Positions 1-9,629 of a DNA stretch of 64,000 bases are shown here, piece by piece. Made by a program: the position numbers and the translations under genes. The stretch is from Sinohyriopsis cumingii (taxonomy: Eukaryota; Mollusca; Bivalvia; Unionida; Unionidae): the NCBI GenBank assembly GCA_028554795.2, contig JAPYKE020000279.1:528352-592351 (forward strand), in the 5' to 3' direction. Each line of letters begins with the position of its first letter. The first letter of the stretch is position 1. The notes under the pieces are model-generated. The model was given only the letters and a program-made list of their open reading frames with translations, was not told where the DNA came from and searched no databases.

Positions 1-818
1 CCAGGATGGGCTGTTTTCGCCTGTACAAGTTTTCTGGCTTCTGGATAGGGAATATTATTTGTGTATTTTACCCTCTGAATTTCCTTCTCCTGTTTCCAGG
101 TATCGCAATCCTTGGAATTTGCGTGGTGCTCTTTTCCACAGTTGACACAATGCGGAGTTGCTCTACAGTCAGCTTCCTGATGAGAATTTTCTCCGCATCG
201 GCCACATATTTGGGTTTTAGAACAGCGGTCTTGGTGATGGCCGTATTTTTGACACTTATAACATCGAAGGGGGTTTGGAATGTAGATGTCAACCTTCACT
301 TGCAAGAAGCCAACTTTGACCACTTTGGGTACAGTTGGCTTGTTGAAGTTGAGTACAATGGTGTTGGTGTCCTGCAGGTTATTATTACGTTTGATACGTA
401 TTCGACGGACTGCAGTGACACCTTCACTTTTCATTCCTTCAATGATATCTGCGTCGGTGACTCCAGCCAAGTCACGACAGCGAATCACGCCTTTGGACGT
501 ATTGAGTGTGGTGTGAGCGAATGAGGTCACTGGAATATCGAAGAAAGATTTTATCTTCTTGATATTGTCTGTCTGACCTCGTCGCTCACATTCCACGAGA
601 AGGCAACCCGATTTCATTTTTTTGACACTCTTTGGCGTACCAGTCAAACCTGTAATTGTTTTCTCGATCACAAACGGAGAGAGTGAAGCAAGGGATTTTG
701 CGGCATCTTTAGATTGTATTACCATGAAGCGTGGAAATGAGTCCACACTACATGGTTCGTCGTCCGAGTCAGATAAAGTTTTCGTACGTTTATTTTGAAT
801 TTTTTTGGAAATATCCAT
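1..818 (-). CDS. LINE ORF1 (gag-like, CCHC knuckles), partial
   Basis: The reading frame starts at the ATG at 818 and runs off the window after about 272 codons. It covers the acidic/basic N-terminus, the RRM-like region and the three zinc knuckles. There are no indels relative to the complete copies. One private change lies in the first zinc knuckle: the codon before the Asp-Arg-Cys triplet (about position 233) reads Gln here and Glu in the other copies. It is a nonsynonymous difference that spares the metal ligands. Confidence 0.85.
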   Translation of the reverse strand, partial: MDISKKIQNKRTKTLSDSDDEPCSVDSFPRFMVIQSKDAAKSLASLSPFVIEKTITGLTGTPKSVKKMKSGCLLVECERRGQTDNIKKIKSFFDIPVTSFAHTTLNTSKGVIRCRDLAGVTDADIIEGMKSEGVTAVRRIRIKRNNNLQDTNTIVLNFNKPTVPKVVKVGFLQVKVDIYIPNPLRCYKCQKYGHHQDRCSKTQICGRCGENSHQEADCRATPHCVNCGKEHHANSKDCDTWKQEKEIQRVKYTNNIPYPEARKLVQAKTAHP

Positions 819-1359
819 TTTGGCTAGATTAAAAATTCAGCACCCGTGCTCCCCACCCACCAAGGAGCCCAACAAGGGGACACTTTTCAAGTGTCAGGGA
901 TACACAGATGCTATACTCAGTTGATAAAATTACCTTTGATTGACCTTGAAGTCGCCAATTTCTAAGGTCGGTAAAATTACCCCCGGATTGACCCGTTAAG
1001 CCACCGCCTTCTAGAAAGTCTTCTAAGACTTGGAAAAGGGAAAGATAAAGGACTAGAATACAGGGGCAACGGTGGTATCAAGAGAGATACTAGGAGAAAG
1101 ATAAAGGAGGTGAGAGAGTAAATAAAGACTTCCTAGGGCTCGGCGTGACCAGCCGATTTGTCGGAACCGGGCCCATCCCGACCACCCGTCTAAGAGAAGT
1201 AGAGGCCAAAGTAGTGTATTGCAGGGAAAGCCTCTGCTCAACTACCAGGATCCTTTCCTCCCCCGACACGGGACGCAACCCACGGTAAACAGGTTGCCTC
1301 TACTTAGTCGCCTTTTACGACACGTAGCGAGGCACGTCGGGCCAATTCTACAACCCCGG
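819..1359 (-). promoter_or_regulatory. LINE 5' UTR / internal promoter region
   Basis: About 540 bases lie between the ORF1 ATG and the 5' terminus. The stretch is more GC-rich than the surrounding spacer and carries a run on the - strand (CGTGTCGTAAAAGGCGACTA, around 1306-1325) that I associate, from memory, with 5' regions of I/Nimbus-like LINEs. LINEs of this group usually carry an internal pol II promoter here. No promoter element was identified directly. Confidence 0.55.
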
Positions 1360-1372
1360 AAGTATAAAAAGG
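1360..1372. repeat. Target-site duplication (right side) of LINE
   Basis: The 13-mer AAGTATAAAAAGG follows the 5' end of the LINE. The identical 13-mer sits at the 3' side of every LINE copy (12180-12192, 28748-28760, 45309-45321, 61894-61906). A perfect 13-bp duplication on both sides marks target-primed insertion. Confidence 0.92.
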
Positions 1373-1820
1373 AAGTGTCAAACTCTGCAAGTTATCATCA
1401 ATAGTATAGCAAGCCTGTCCATCTCTCAGATGCTTTCCACAAACCACACCACAGAAAGATTGTAAAACCGATCGTTCCAGAATCAGCCAGTGGTTATTAT
1501 GAAACATCACAGATGAGAGCAGACCTGCTGAGGTATTGTGATTTGGCCATTAGATCGAACACGTTTGCTGGGAAAGGGTTAAAATATCTTGACGGACCTA
1601 TTGTCAAGGCTTTAGCTGCAGTAGAATTTGTGTACTCTGACGAAGTCGACAGAGTAAAGCTTGAAAAAAATCGAAATCTGTGAATGGTTAAATAAATATT
1701 CAGCCTACGTTGAATATGTCAGATGGTTCCCTTGCTGTCACTTCATTCAAAGGGTGTTGGAACTCTATTCATCACCATGGACACATTCAGAGTGTACCTT
1801 TTCATCAGAGAGAATGCAGT

Positions 1821-1825
<5 letters not shown>
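1373..1825 (+). pseudogene. Gene-like exon fragment, right half, split by LINE
   Basis: Unrecognised protein-like frame. From 1405 to the TGA at 1681-1683 it reads 92 codons that look like ordinary protein (for instance the stretch ADLLRYCDLAIRSNTFAGKG, followed by helical-looking sequence). Continuing one frame over past an A7 run (about 1665-1671), it reads another ~50 protein-like codons (SAYVEYVRWFPCCHFIQRVL and so on) to the TAA at 1823-1825. So a frameshift in the A run is likely. A TAG at 1402-1404 is a further break. Upstream, the same frame continues through the target-site duplication into the left half (12105-12192 in the next unit), with no stop between. It is identical in the four units apart from one substitution before the TAG, so selection cannot be judged. 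No family assigned. Confidence 0.5.
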
Positions 1826-1856
<31 letters not shown>

Positions 1857-1857
1857 T
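1821..1857. repeat. (TAA)n microsatellite, 12 units
   Basis: Pure TAA/ATA tract. Its length drops by one triplet per step across the array: 12, 11, 10 and 10 triplets in units 1-4. It directly precedes a repeat remnant with the GCGCTTTACA motif. Confidence 0.9.
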
Positions 1858-2400
1858 AGAACTTTGTATAGCGCCTCATCTTTAGAAGCTCTAAGCGCTT
1901 TACAATATTAGACAACACCTATAAGATAAAAAAAACATATATAATGAAATGATTACAAAAACAAACACCATGAAATTAGAAAACATAAAAAACATGCTGA
2001 AAATATTTAAGGTAGGAAACATTATTAGGCTTTAAGTTTGTTCTTGCAGTCGAAATAAGTGAGTTTTGAGAGCACTCTTGAATGGGATCATTAATGAAAT
2101 GATTACAAAAACAAACACCATGAAATTAGAAAACATAAAAAACATGCTGAAAATATTTAAGGTAGGAAACATTATTAGGCTTTAAGTTTGTTCTTGCAGT
2201 CGAAATAAGTGAGTTTTGAGAGCACTCTTGAATGGGATCACTGTGTCTTTGTGTCTAAGTTCAGTGGGCAATTCATTCGACGTTGCTGGGCCCTGGTATG
2301 CAAAAGAACGCTGTCCATATGTCTTTGTTTTCAAAGTGGGAATAATGAGTATAAATTATTTAGTTATAAATATTTTGTAAGGATCAAATAGACCGCACAC
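1858..2400. repeat. Dispersed-repeat remnant with GCGCTTTACA-type head
   Basis: After the TAA tract comes TATAGCGCCTC then GCGCTTTACA, and further on a GC-richer stretch around 2205-2340. This head, next to a TAA tract, resembles (from memory) short interspersed repeats common in marine invertebrates and fish. I cannot name the family. The 150-bp tandem duplication lies within it. Confidence 0.4.
1942..2240. repeat. 150-bp tandem duplication (two copies)
   Basis: The segment starting TAATGAAATGATTACAAAAA at 1942 is repeated from 2092. The two halves (1942-2091 and 2092-2240) are essentially identical and end in AATGGGATCA. It is present in all four units, so it predates array expansion. Confidence 0.92.
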
Positions 2401-4077
2401 AACAACTCCTTCGTAAATGGGTTAGAATTCTCGACCACCGGCATCTAGGTAGAATAAGAGATTTGATTATTGTGACAGTGGGCAAAAATATATAAAGTAT
2501 GCTAAATAATGTACTCAGAGAATTTCCTTCTATTGAGTGTTGTTCACGTTAACGCCGTTATCGATCGATACACTGATTTTGATTTTGGTATTATTTATAT
2601 TTTTCTGTGCATATAGCCATATAAAAATTCGTTACATGTGAAAAGTGATGATATTTAGTGCGTGTAGACAATTTTGAATGATACGAAAGTCCAAGAGATG
2701 GAAGCTTACTAAAACAAGGTTAAGTAGATTGAGTTTATGACATGAATCGTTTCTCATTTAGTTGCATCTCAGTTAGTGATAACGAATATCTTAAGCTGAC
2801 TATAGTCGTATGACATGAACTGACTGGACATTCCTTTCCACTGCCATTTGTTTTTCTTCAGGTTGAAACAATAGATGCATTAATTGAGAAAAGGAAGGAA
2901 TGATTGTAATTTATAAAAGGAAATATAAATGCATTGATTCCGGTTTAATAATAAATTAGTGATGTATATGTTCTTTTAAATGGTAATACAGACAAATGCA
3001 GTATAGTTGTTATACAAATAGTAATTAAATATATTTAATAGATCAAAAGATCAAAATGAGCATTTCAATATTTCTTATGCCCATACCAAAAAGCGAAATT
3101 TTTTAGAATGTTTTTGGAAGTAAGCAAAGGGCTTCGAATCTCATTGATCAGACAGTATTTGTAGCTAAAAGCAGGTAGAAATTAGACAAATTTTGAACTT
3201 TGAAATGTGATGGTATTGGGTCAACAATTTGGCCTCATTACTATCTCAGTGATTCCTATGTCTTTTTTTTCAATCCACAATGCCTAACAAGAAACTTAGA
3301 TAACTAGGTGCTGAAATCGGTTTACTCTCTCTCTCTCTCTTTCTCCTCCGTGTGCTGAACGCACCCATACCTTCTAAGACTAAAAATTCACTCTAGCTTT
3401 GAGTTATTGTACAGTTCCTTTGTATATGGCGCTTCGAACTGTTCTTAGATATCAAACAAATACTTACAAAATTACCCGTGTGAAATATAAAATAACCGCA
3501 TTGTTGACGGATAAATTTAAGAGGACAAGCGGAATACCATTGATGCACCTTCTGCTGTTAATCCATTTTTGTTCATCGTATTTCGTCATTACTGCCATTC
3601 AAAAGTTGCATACATTTGGTCCATTATATCAATCAATAGTCAGATCTTTCATACTAAGCAAAAAAGTAGGATATGTTTCCAGAGTAACGTCGAAAATTAG
3701 CACTGTCTGAATCAACATGCAAAACAAGCCGAGATCAAGCTGAAATATGAATCAAAGGCTTTTTATGGTACAGTTTAATAAGGACATTTCTTAATTTTCG
3801 CCAACCCAAAAGTGTGCCGCACTAAGTTTTCAACGTTATAGTACATCATAAATATAGTGAATATTTACGAGAATTTGAAGTAGTTAGTTTTAAGATAGAC
3901 ATACTGATACATATTGGAGTAGTAGCACTCTGGCGACAACAATGACGCTCGGGCGACAATGGGAACTAACATTACGCCTCTAGTTTGAAAACTAACACTC
4001 CCTCGTCAATTTAACATGAACCATATGTTTAACATTAGTATGACATTCTGACCTCAAGGGAAAGGATAATGTTGAAC
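2401..4077. other. AT-rich spacer, no gene recognised
   Basis: I see nothing I can assign. It holds a short (CT)n run near 3325-3340 and a 94-codon open frame on the + strand from an ATG at 3426 to 3710 with a hydrophobic stretch. The frame has no family resemblance and unremarkable composition, so I treat it as chance. The stretch ends exactly where block A begins. Confidence 0.6.
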
Positions 4078-4994
4078 ATGTCCATGTGTTAAATGAGCAT
4101 CAGTATTTACAAAGGGGAAATGCAATGTTCAAACCACGTCTACTAACCAACGCAAACTTTTGACTGAGCAACATACATTCATCTTCTGAGTCACACCAAC
4201 ATTTACTAACCATCACGCCGCTTAAACTCACCAGCACCTAATCTCCACTTGAACAACACATACTCACGAACATGCCGTTTTAGTTGCCCAAACCCAAACT
4301 TATTAATAAACTACAAAGCAATGGGATGCTAACACATACACACAACCATCCATGAAAGGGTAGAAATGATCATGCACACACATCAACAGAAGCAGCCATG
4401 AATAGCAGTACTGCTCATATACTGTATATAGAAACATATTTAATTACTATCGTACATCTAGTGAAAGGAAAGAAATATGTAGGAGTGCTTTCATATATAT
4501 ACAAAGTTACTAATATATCTCTAAAGGGTAAGATTATCCATTCACTATGCACACAAACTTGCTACCACACTAAAGGCAACGGGCACTCATACACAAAACA
4601 CATATAGTTATATCCTGATTTGAGTGGGACGTCGTTTAGGCCACCAAGTTAATAGTAATTCCTACGCATTATTTGTCCTACATAAAACCCACCTTGGATA
4701 AGAAAAGAACATATTTAGAAGGAACTGACATGGCCGTTCTGAAGTATTGGTTGCATCAAAATCAATGAAAGATATCCAGTATTCGACAGCAGTGTCTTGG
4801 TATTTAATCGGAACTATACAGTATTGTGCTGACATGCTATTACACCGAATGCATACAGACATACATAATGATTGTAGAGAATTATGTCACCAACAGAAAA
4901 CGTAGTACTTAAACAAATGACCCCAAACTTAGATAATCTGATTATAAGAGGTAATTCTGGAGTTGTTTAATACATTTCGAGTATTCATAGTCGA
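4078..4994. repeat. Block A (left copy of 917-bp direct repeat)
   Basis: Near-identical to 8711-9629. The two copies flank the gypsy fragment. Identity starts at ATGTCCATGTG and ends at CATAGTCGA. This copy differs from A' by a few substitutions and by GCAGTACTG versus GTGTTGTACTG (a 2-base length difference, about 4406). It is not an LTR: the true LTR with primer site lies inside, at 8350-8710. On its right end it is joined abruptly to gypsy RT codons. Confidence 0.9.
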
Positions 4995-7729
4995 CTCCAT
5001 GGACTGCTTGAGGGCCGAATGAGGCCTTGCTCTAGCATTTCATCCAATATTGCTTTTACCTCTTTCCGTTGCGCGAAAGGTATTCTATATGGCCGTTGTT
5101 TAATTGGTGTCTCCGAAGTTGTCTTTATACTGTGAGTTAAGATGTTTGTTCGACCAGGCCTAGTTGTTAGAACATCCTGAAATTCATTGCAAAGATTTCT
5201 AATATCCTCTCGTTGGTCTTTTGTCAAGTTTACCCCCAGCTTAACGCCAGCATCACCTTCACCTGCTCTTGGAGGAAAGTCAATATCCACACCATCGTTC
5301 TCGTCTGCCTTCGTCGCCAGCAGCACAGCACGCTTGTATCCACGCAGCAAGTTTATATGATAGGTAACTGTACCGCGCCTACCGGGTACAGATACCTGGT
5401 AGTTAACATCGTTTACCTTCCGGACCACACGATAAGGTCCCTGCCATTGTGCCTTCATCTTGGACGAACTTGATGGCAAGAGAATGAGGACTTCATCTCC
5501 AGGACTGAATTCTCGTGTTTTCGTGTGACGATCATACAGTGCCTTGATTTTCTTTTGGCGATCCAACAGATTATCTTTGACAAGAGCCCCGATGTCAGCC
5601 AACTTCTCACGCATTTTCACAACATGCTCCACAGTTGACTTCCTTACATCTTCCTCTCCTGTAAACAAGCCTTGTAAAATCTGCATTGGCCCCCTAACTG
5701 GCCAACCATACATCTCTAAGGGTGCAAATCCAGTTTCCTCATGTGGGACTTCGCGGTATGCAAACAACAAAAATGGCAACATCTCATCCCATTCATTCTT
5801 GTTGTCTATACAGAACTTCCGCAACATTGACTTCAAGGTCCCGTTAAAACGTTCTACTTTTCCATTTGCTTGCGGGTGATACGGCGTTGTTGTAACTCCA
5901 CGAATACCCACTAGTTCATACAGCTGTTTCAATAAGGTGCTAGTGAAGTTGGTCCCTTTGTCTGTTAATATGACCCTTGGAAAACCAACACGGCTAAACA
6001 GCTCAATCAGTGCTCTAGCTACATTAGTTGCCTCCATATCCTTCAAAGGAAAAGCTTCGGGATACCTCGTTGCATCATCAACAACCGTCAGAATGTATTT
6101 GTGTCCAGACTTCGTTCTAGATAACGGTCCAACAATATCCATTGCAATTTTTGAGAACGGTTCTGTTATCACCGGTGGGCATACCAGTGGTGCTTTCTCA
6201 CCTGCAGTCTGTTTTGCTGTCATCTGGCATTCATGACACGATGTACAATATTTTTTTACATCGGAAAACATTCCAGGCCAAAAGAACGATTGGAGAATCC
6301 TCTCTTTTGTTTTCTCCAAACCCAGGTGACCTGCAAGGGGTCGATCATGTGCCAGCTCCATTACCATTTTCCGTAATCCTGCTGGTACAACTATTTGCTC
6401 CCCTCCATGTGAACCATCACCAGATTGCCATTTCCGTCGCAAAATATCATTCTCCCAGAAGAATGCCATTGGCTCCTCCTCAGCCTCTTCACGAGTAGCA
6501 AAGGACTTCTCTCTAATACTTTGCAGTGAAATATCCGCAATCTGTAGTTTCGACAACATGTCCGCATTCATTGCTGAAAGTTCGTCAACTTCAATGTCAT
6601 CACGCTGATCAGGATCTTCTGTCTCGATGCTGTTGTTGACAAAGTCATTCTTACCCTCATGCTCACATTGATCAGTATTTTCCACAGTCCTCTCATCGTC
6701 GAGTCCTTTTAACAACGACCTCGTAACAACAAATGACCCTTTCTTGCTAAGTATATCCATCCCCAATAGGGCTTCAGCGGCTAGATTTGAAACAAGACCC
6801 ACTTGCGCTGGTCCCTTATAATATGTAGTGTCGATATTTACCACAGCCAACTGTGCGGTAAATGGCTGACCCACTGCTGTGTATAACTTAACCTTGTGCC
6901 CCTCCAGCTTGCAACTCTCATCAACAAGATCTTCTCTTATCAAGGCCATATCTGATCCAGTGTCCTTCACAAACATGATCTCGCGCCCATTCACACATCC
7001 TGTTTCTGAAATAAACTTTTCACCAATTGTTGGCTTAACAAAACAAGTTGCCGGATTGCCACGATGTTTCATGTCATCTGTTGGACAATACCTTGCAATA
7101 TGTCCCCATTGTTTGCATCGATAACATTGCCTATTCTTCTGCTTGGACTGGTCTTTTATCGATGTTAGTTTTGCTTGCTGCTGTAAGTTCTGACAATTCA
7201 TCTTGTTACGATTTACATTTATATTTTGATGAAACTTAATCCGCTGCCCTTGCTGTTGTAAATTTGTGGGAATATAATCTTCCGCGGCCTCTACGACTGG
7301 ACTAGAGCCCTTGTTCCTCCTAATCCACTGTGCTTGATCTTGTGGCAAGGCTTTCAAGAAAAATTCCTCACGAAGACAAATAACTGGGTCATGATCTTCC
7401 AAGAAACGCTTTATGTGCTGATCAATCCTGGCCATCAGACCACGATACGTCTCAGTGCTTTCCTTCTTCATGCTCAACAGTGCCGTGAAATGTTCATGCG
7501 GTCTCTTTCCAAAACGATCAATCAGTCCTTTCCTGAGTTCCAGGTAATCACCACAAGCTTGAGTTGCAACATATCTAGCCTCCCCTGTCAACATAGTTCT
7601 TAGCTGTAATACTTTCAACTCGTCAGACCAATTGGCATGTTTTGCAATTGATTCAAACTCTGCTAGGAAAGTCACAATATCCTCTCCTCGTTCATGGTCA
7701 TATGCATGTAGCTTTACTTTTAATGGCAT
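4985..7729 (-). CDS. Gag-protease-integrase-(start of RT) polyprotein, 914 aa
   Basis: One open frame from the ATG at 7729. Residues 1-190 are a retrotransposon gag region. A CX2CX4HX4C zinc knuckle lies at 202-215. The aspartic protease has DTGS at 256-259 and LLGMD near 321-325. The integrase zinc domain follows (H461, H468, C495, C498). The integrase core has D531, D590 and E626 with D-35-E spacing, and a GPY/F-like module lies at about 761-798. From ~832 the sequence is the N-terminus of a gypsy RT, stopping within the conserved Ser-Pro-Trp motif at 908-912. There is no RT between protease and integrase. This copy ends two codons later at a nonsense codon (TGG to TGA) not shared by units 2-4. 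The frame could encode Gag, protease and integrase but no polymerase. Confidence 0.9.
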   Translation of the reverse strand: MPLKVKLHAYDHERGEDIVTFLAEFESIAKHANWSDELKVLQLRTMLTGEARYVATQACGDYLELRKGLIDRFGKRPHEHFTALLSMKKESTETYRGLMARIDQHIKRFLEDHDPVICLREEFFLKALPQDQAQWIRRNKGSSPVVEAAEDYIPTNLQQQGQRIKFHQNINVNRNKMNCQNLQQQAKLTSIKDQSKQKNRQCYRCKQWGHIARYCPTDDMKHRGNPATCFVKPTIGEKFISETGCVNGREIMFVKDTGSDMALIREDLVDESCKLEGHKVKLYTAVGQPFTAQLAVVNIDTTYYKGPAQVGLVSNLAAEALLGMDILSKKGSFVVTRSLLKGLDDERTVENTDQCEHEGKNDFVNNSIETEDPDQRDDIEVDELSAMNADMLSKLQIADISLQSIREKSFATREEAEEEPMAFFWENDILRRKWQSGDGSHGGEQIVVPAGLRKMVMELAHDRPLAGHLGLEKTKERILQSFFWPGMFSDVKKYCTSCHECQMTAKQTAGEKAPLVCPPVITEPFSKIAMDIVGPLSRTKSGHKYILTVVDDATRYPEAFPLKDMEATNVARALIELFSRVGFPRVILTDKGTNFTSTLLKQLYELVGIRGVTTTPYHPQANGKVERFNGTLKSMLRKFCIDNKNEWDEMLPFLLFAYREVPHEETGFAPLEMYGWPVRGPMQILQGLFTGEEDVRKSTVEHVVKMREKLADIGALVKDNLLDRQKKIKALYDRHTKTREFSPGDEVLILLPSSSSKMKAQWQGPYRVVRKVNDVNYQVSVPGRRGTVTYHINLLRGYKRAVLLATKADENDGVDIDFPPRAGEGDAGVKLGVNLTKDQREDIRNLCNEFQDVLTTRPGRTNILTHSIKTTSETPIKQRPYRIPFAQRKEVKAILDEMLEQGLIRPSSSPWSRL

Positions 7730-7738
7730 TGAAGATGT

Positions 7739-8062
7739 TTATTCAGTCGTGTTTTCTTGACGTTTTACTTTTTCTAACTCAATTTCCAAACGCTTCATTT
7801 CTAATCTTAATATCTCTCTTTCCGTTTCCCATTCAAACTCCTGTCTTAATTCAAATTCTCTTTCATTTTTCTTTGCGCTAGTTTTTCGCTTTGTTTCCTT
7901 GGGTGGTTGCATGTGCTCAAGGTTAAGTTCCTCTTCATACTCCATAACTTCATTATCTGTAAATTCCATCAAATTCTGTGCTGCCGCTTTTCTTCGTGGT
8001 CGTCCTGAAGCAACCGTGGCTCCCTCAACTTCGACATCATCAGCAACCGACATAATGACCAA
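7739..8062 (-). CDS. Gag N-terminal ORF, 107 aa, charged coiled coil
   Basis: The ATG at 8062 opens a frame rich in Glu, Arg and Lys. Residues ~60-100 look like a coiled coil. It ends at TAA 7741-7739. Only three codons later, in the same frame, the 914-residue gag-pol frame begins. All units carry this stop. It could be a natural stop (separate or readthrough product) or an ancestral nonsense mutation of one longer Gag. Confidence 0.65.
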   Translation of the reverse strand: MVIMSVADDVEVEGATVASGRPRRKAAAQNLMEFTDNEVMEYEEELNLEHMQPPKETKRKTSAKKNEREFELRQEFEWETEREILRLEMKRLEIELEKVKRQENTTE

Positions 8063-8324
8063 CTATATGTACGTACTGTAAGTTCTATCACTGTATTCAC
8101 AGCCACTGGACTAGCATTAATTATCTACGAGTTTCTGGGCTTACACGTGTACACTCGTTACAGTGATACACACTTTGCACTTAACAATTAACAACTGTAC
8201 GTTATACACACAGTACAACCAGTCACTGCTAATATCACAGATTCACTGAATTCACAGCTTTCAGAATTGTCAAACACAATTCCAACGTATTGAAAAAAAT
8301 TCCAAATAATTCACACAGGATTTT
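8063..8324 (-). other. Gypsy 5' leader
   Basis: Untranslated stretch between the primer-binding site and the first ATG, about 260 bases. No open frame or further motif was recognised. Confidence 0.6.
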
Positions 8325-8346
8325 GGAATCCGTACCGCTGCCACCA
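8325..8346 (-). promoter_or_regulatory. Primer-binding site, tRNA-Leu type
   Basis: The - strand reads TGGTGGCAGCGG and then a partly matching continuation, three bases inside the LTR end. The 12-mer is complementary to the CCA-tailed 3' end of common eukaryotic tRNA-Leu (...CCGCTGCCACCA). This fixes the orientation of the element and the inner edge of its 5' LTR. Confidence 0.8.
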
Positions 8347-8349
8347 AAA

Positions 8350-8710
8350 TGTTACATTCGGGTTCAAAGGACACACAAACACCAAGTAAGGGTCCTACAA
8401 CTTTATGTAAAATAAAGCTAAAATCTTAAAAAATAAACTAGAAAAAAAGTGTTCATTACAGTACCAAGCCCAGCTAAAAACTGCTTGCTCTATCACTCTG
8501 CTCTTGTTTTAGTAAGGGTTAGACACATGGAATTCTAATTAAATTAACATTTGTGCCTTATCCAGGCCCAGATAGCCATGGGAAGATAAACAACAGCACT
8601 GAACCTGTTGACAGTCTCTGGTATCAAATATCCAGAATGCTGGGAATAATGTTCTGCTGTCACTACTAACAATCAGATTCTGCTAGAATATGATACAGGC
8701 CCTTATAACA
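8350..8710 (-). repeat. Gypsy 5' LTR, 361 bp
   Basis: It begins TGTTA and ends TAACA, perfect short inverted termini, and sits three bases from the primer-binding site. Its outer edge is exactly where block A' starts. No partner LTR is found at the other end of the fragment. Confidence 0.85.
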
Positions 8711-9629
8711 ATGTCCATGTGTTAAATGAGCATCAGTATTTACAAAGGGGAAATGCAATGTTCAAACCACGTCTACTAACCAACGCAAACTTTTGACTGA
8801 GCAACATACATTCATCTTCTGAGTCACACCAACATTTACTAACCATCACGCCGCTTAAACTCACCAGCACCTAATCTCCACTTGAACAACACATACTCAC
8901 GAACATGCCGTTTTGGTTGCCCAAACCCAAACTTATTAATAAACGACAAAGCAATGGGATGCTAACACATACACACAACCATCCATGAAAGGGTAGAAAT
9001 GATCATGCACACACATCAACAGAAGCAGCCATGAATAGTGTTGTACTGCTCATATACTGTATATAGAAACATATTTAATTACTATCGTACATCTAGTGAA
9101 AGGAAAGAAATATGTAGGAGTGCTTTCATATATATACAAAGTTACTAATATATCTCTAAAGGGTAAGATTATCCATTCACTATGCACACAAACTTGCTAC
9201 CACACTAAAGGCAACGGGCACTCATACACAAAACACATATAGTTATATCCTGATTTGAGTGGGACGTCGTTTAGGCCACCAAGTTAATAGTAATTCCTAC
9301 GCATTATTTGTCCTACATAAAACCCACCTTGGATAAGAAAAGAACATATTTAGAAGGAACTGACATGGCCGTTCTGAAGTATTGGTTGCATCAAAATCAA
9401 TGAAAGATATCCAGTATTCGACAGCAGTGTCTTGGTATTTAATCGGAACTATACAGTATTGTGCTGACATGCTATTACACCGAATGCATACAGACATACA
9501 TAATGATTGTAGAGAATTATGTCACCAACAGAAAACGTAGTACTTAAACAAATGACCCCAAACTTAGATAATCTGATTGTAAGAGGTAATTCTGGAGTTG
9601 TTTAATACATTTCGAGTTTCCATAGTCGA
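8711..9629. repeat. Block A' (right copy of 917-bp direct repeat)
   Basis: Second copy of block A, starting directly at the LTR edge. It carries GTGTTGTACTG (about 9038-9048), GTAAGAGG and GAGTTTCCATAG, where the unit 1 A copy has other bases. Beyond 9629 the sequence continues into a spacer that is not next to A. Confidence 0.9.

Larger units (their letters stand above)
1..1359 (-). mobile_element. I/Nimbus-like LINE, 5' part only (cut by window start)
   Basis: This is the 5' end of the LINE seen complete at 12193-17930. It contains the 5' UTR and the N-terminal two thirds of ORF1. Its 5' terminus is fixed at 1359 by the 13-bp target-site duplication that follows. The rest of the element lies left of the window. 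Confidence 0.9.
4995..8710 (-). mobile_element. Gmr1-like Ty3/gypsy element, 3'-truncated
   Basis: Reading on the - strand: 5' LTR (8710-8350), primer site, leader, N-terminal ORF, gag, protease, integrase, then only the first ~90 residues of RT. The rest of RT, RNase H, polypurine tract and 3' LTR are missing. Integrase before RT is the Ty1/copia-like order described for the Gmr1 group of Ty3/gypsy elements. The element ends at 4994/4995, where block A begins. Confidence 0.85.

Noticed and set aside
1942-2240. CRISPR-like array
   Set aside because: Only two 150-bp copies directly adjoin, without spacers, in a eukaryotic context.
3399-3710. 103-codon + strand open frame with a hydrophobic stretch
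   Set aside because: It begins at a non-ATG codon, lies in AT-rich spacer and resembles nothing known. The ATG form is 94 codons, within chance expectation here.
4662-4862. 66-codon - strand open frame in block A, repeated eight times
   Set aside because: Its repetition is due to block duplication. It has no family resemblance and changes freely between copies, including amino-acid replacements in units 2 and 4.
5213-7603. Several 80-118-codon + strand frames over the gypsy body
   Set aside because: They are antisense shadows of the gag-protease-integrase frame.
4078-9629. Blocks A and A' as the LTRs of the gypsy element
   Set aside because: They lack TG...CA ends and no primer site adjoins them. 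The primer-binding site and TGTTA/TAACA termini place the LTR at 8350-8710.
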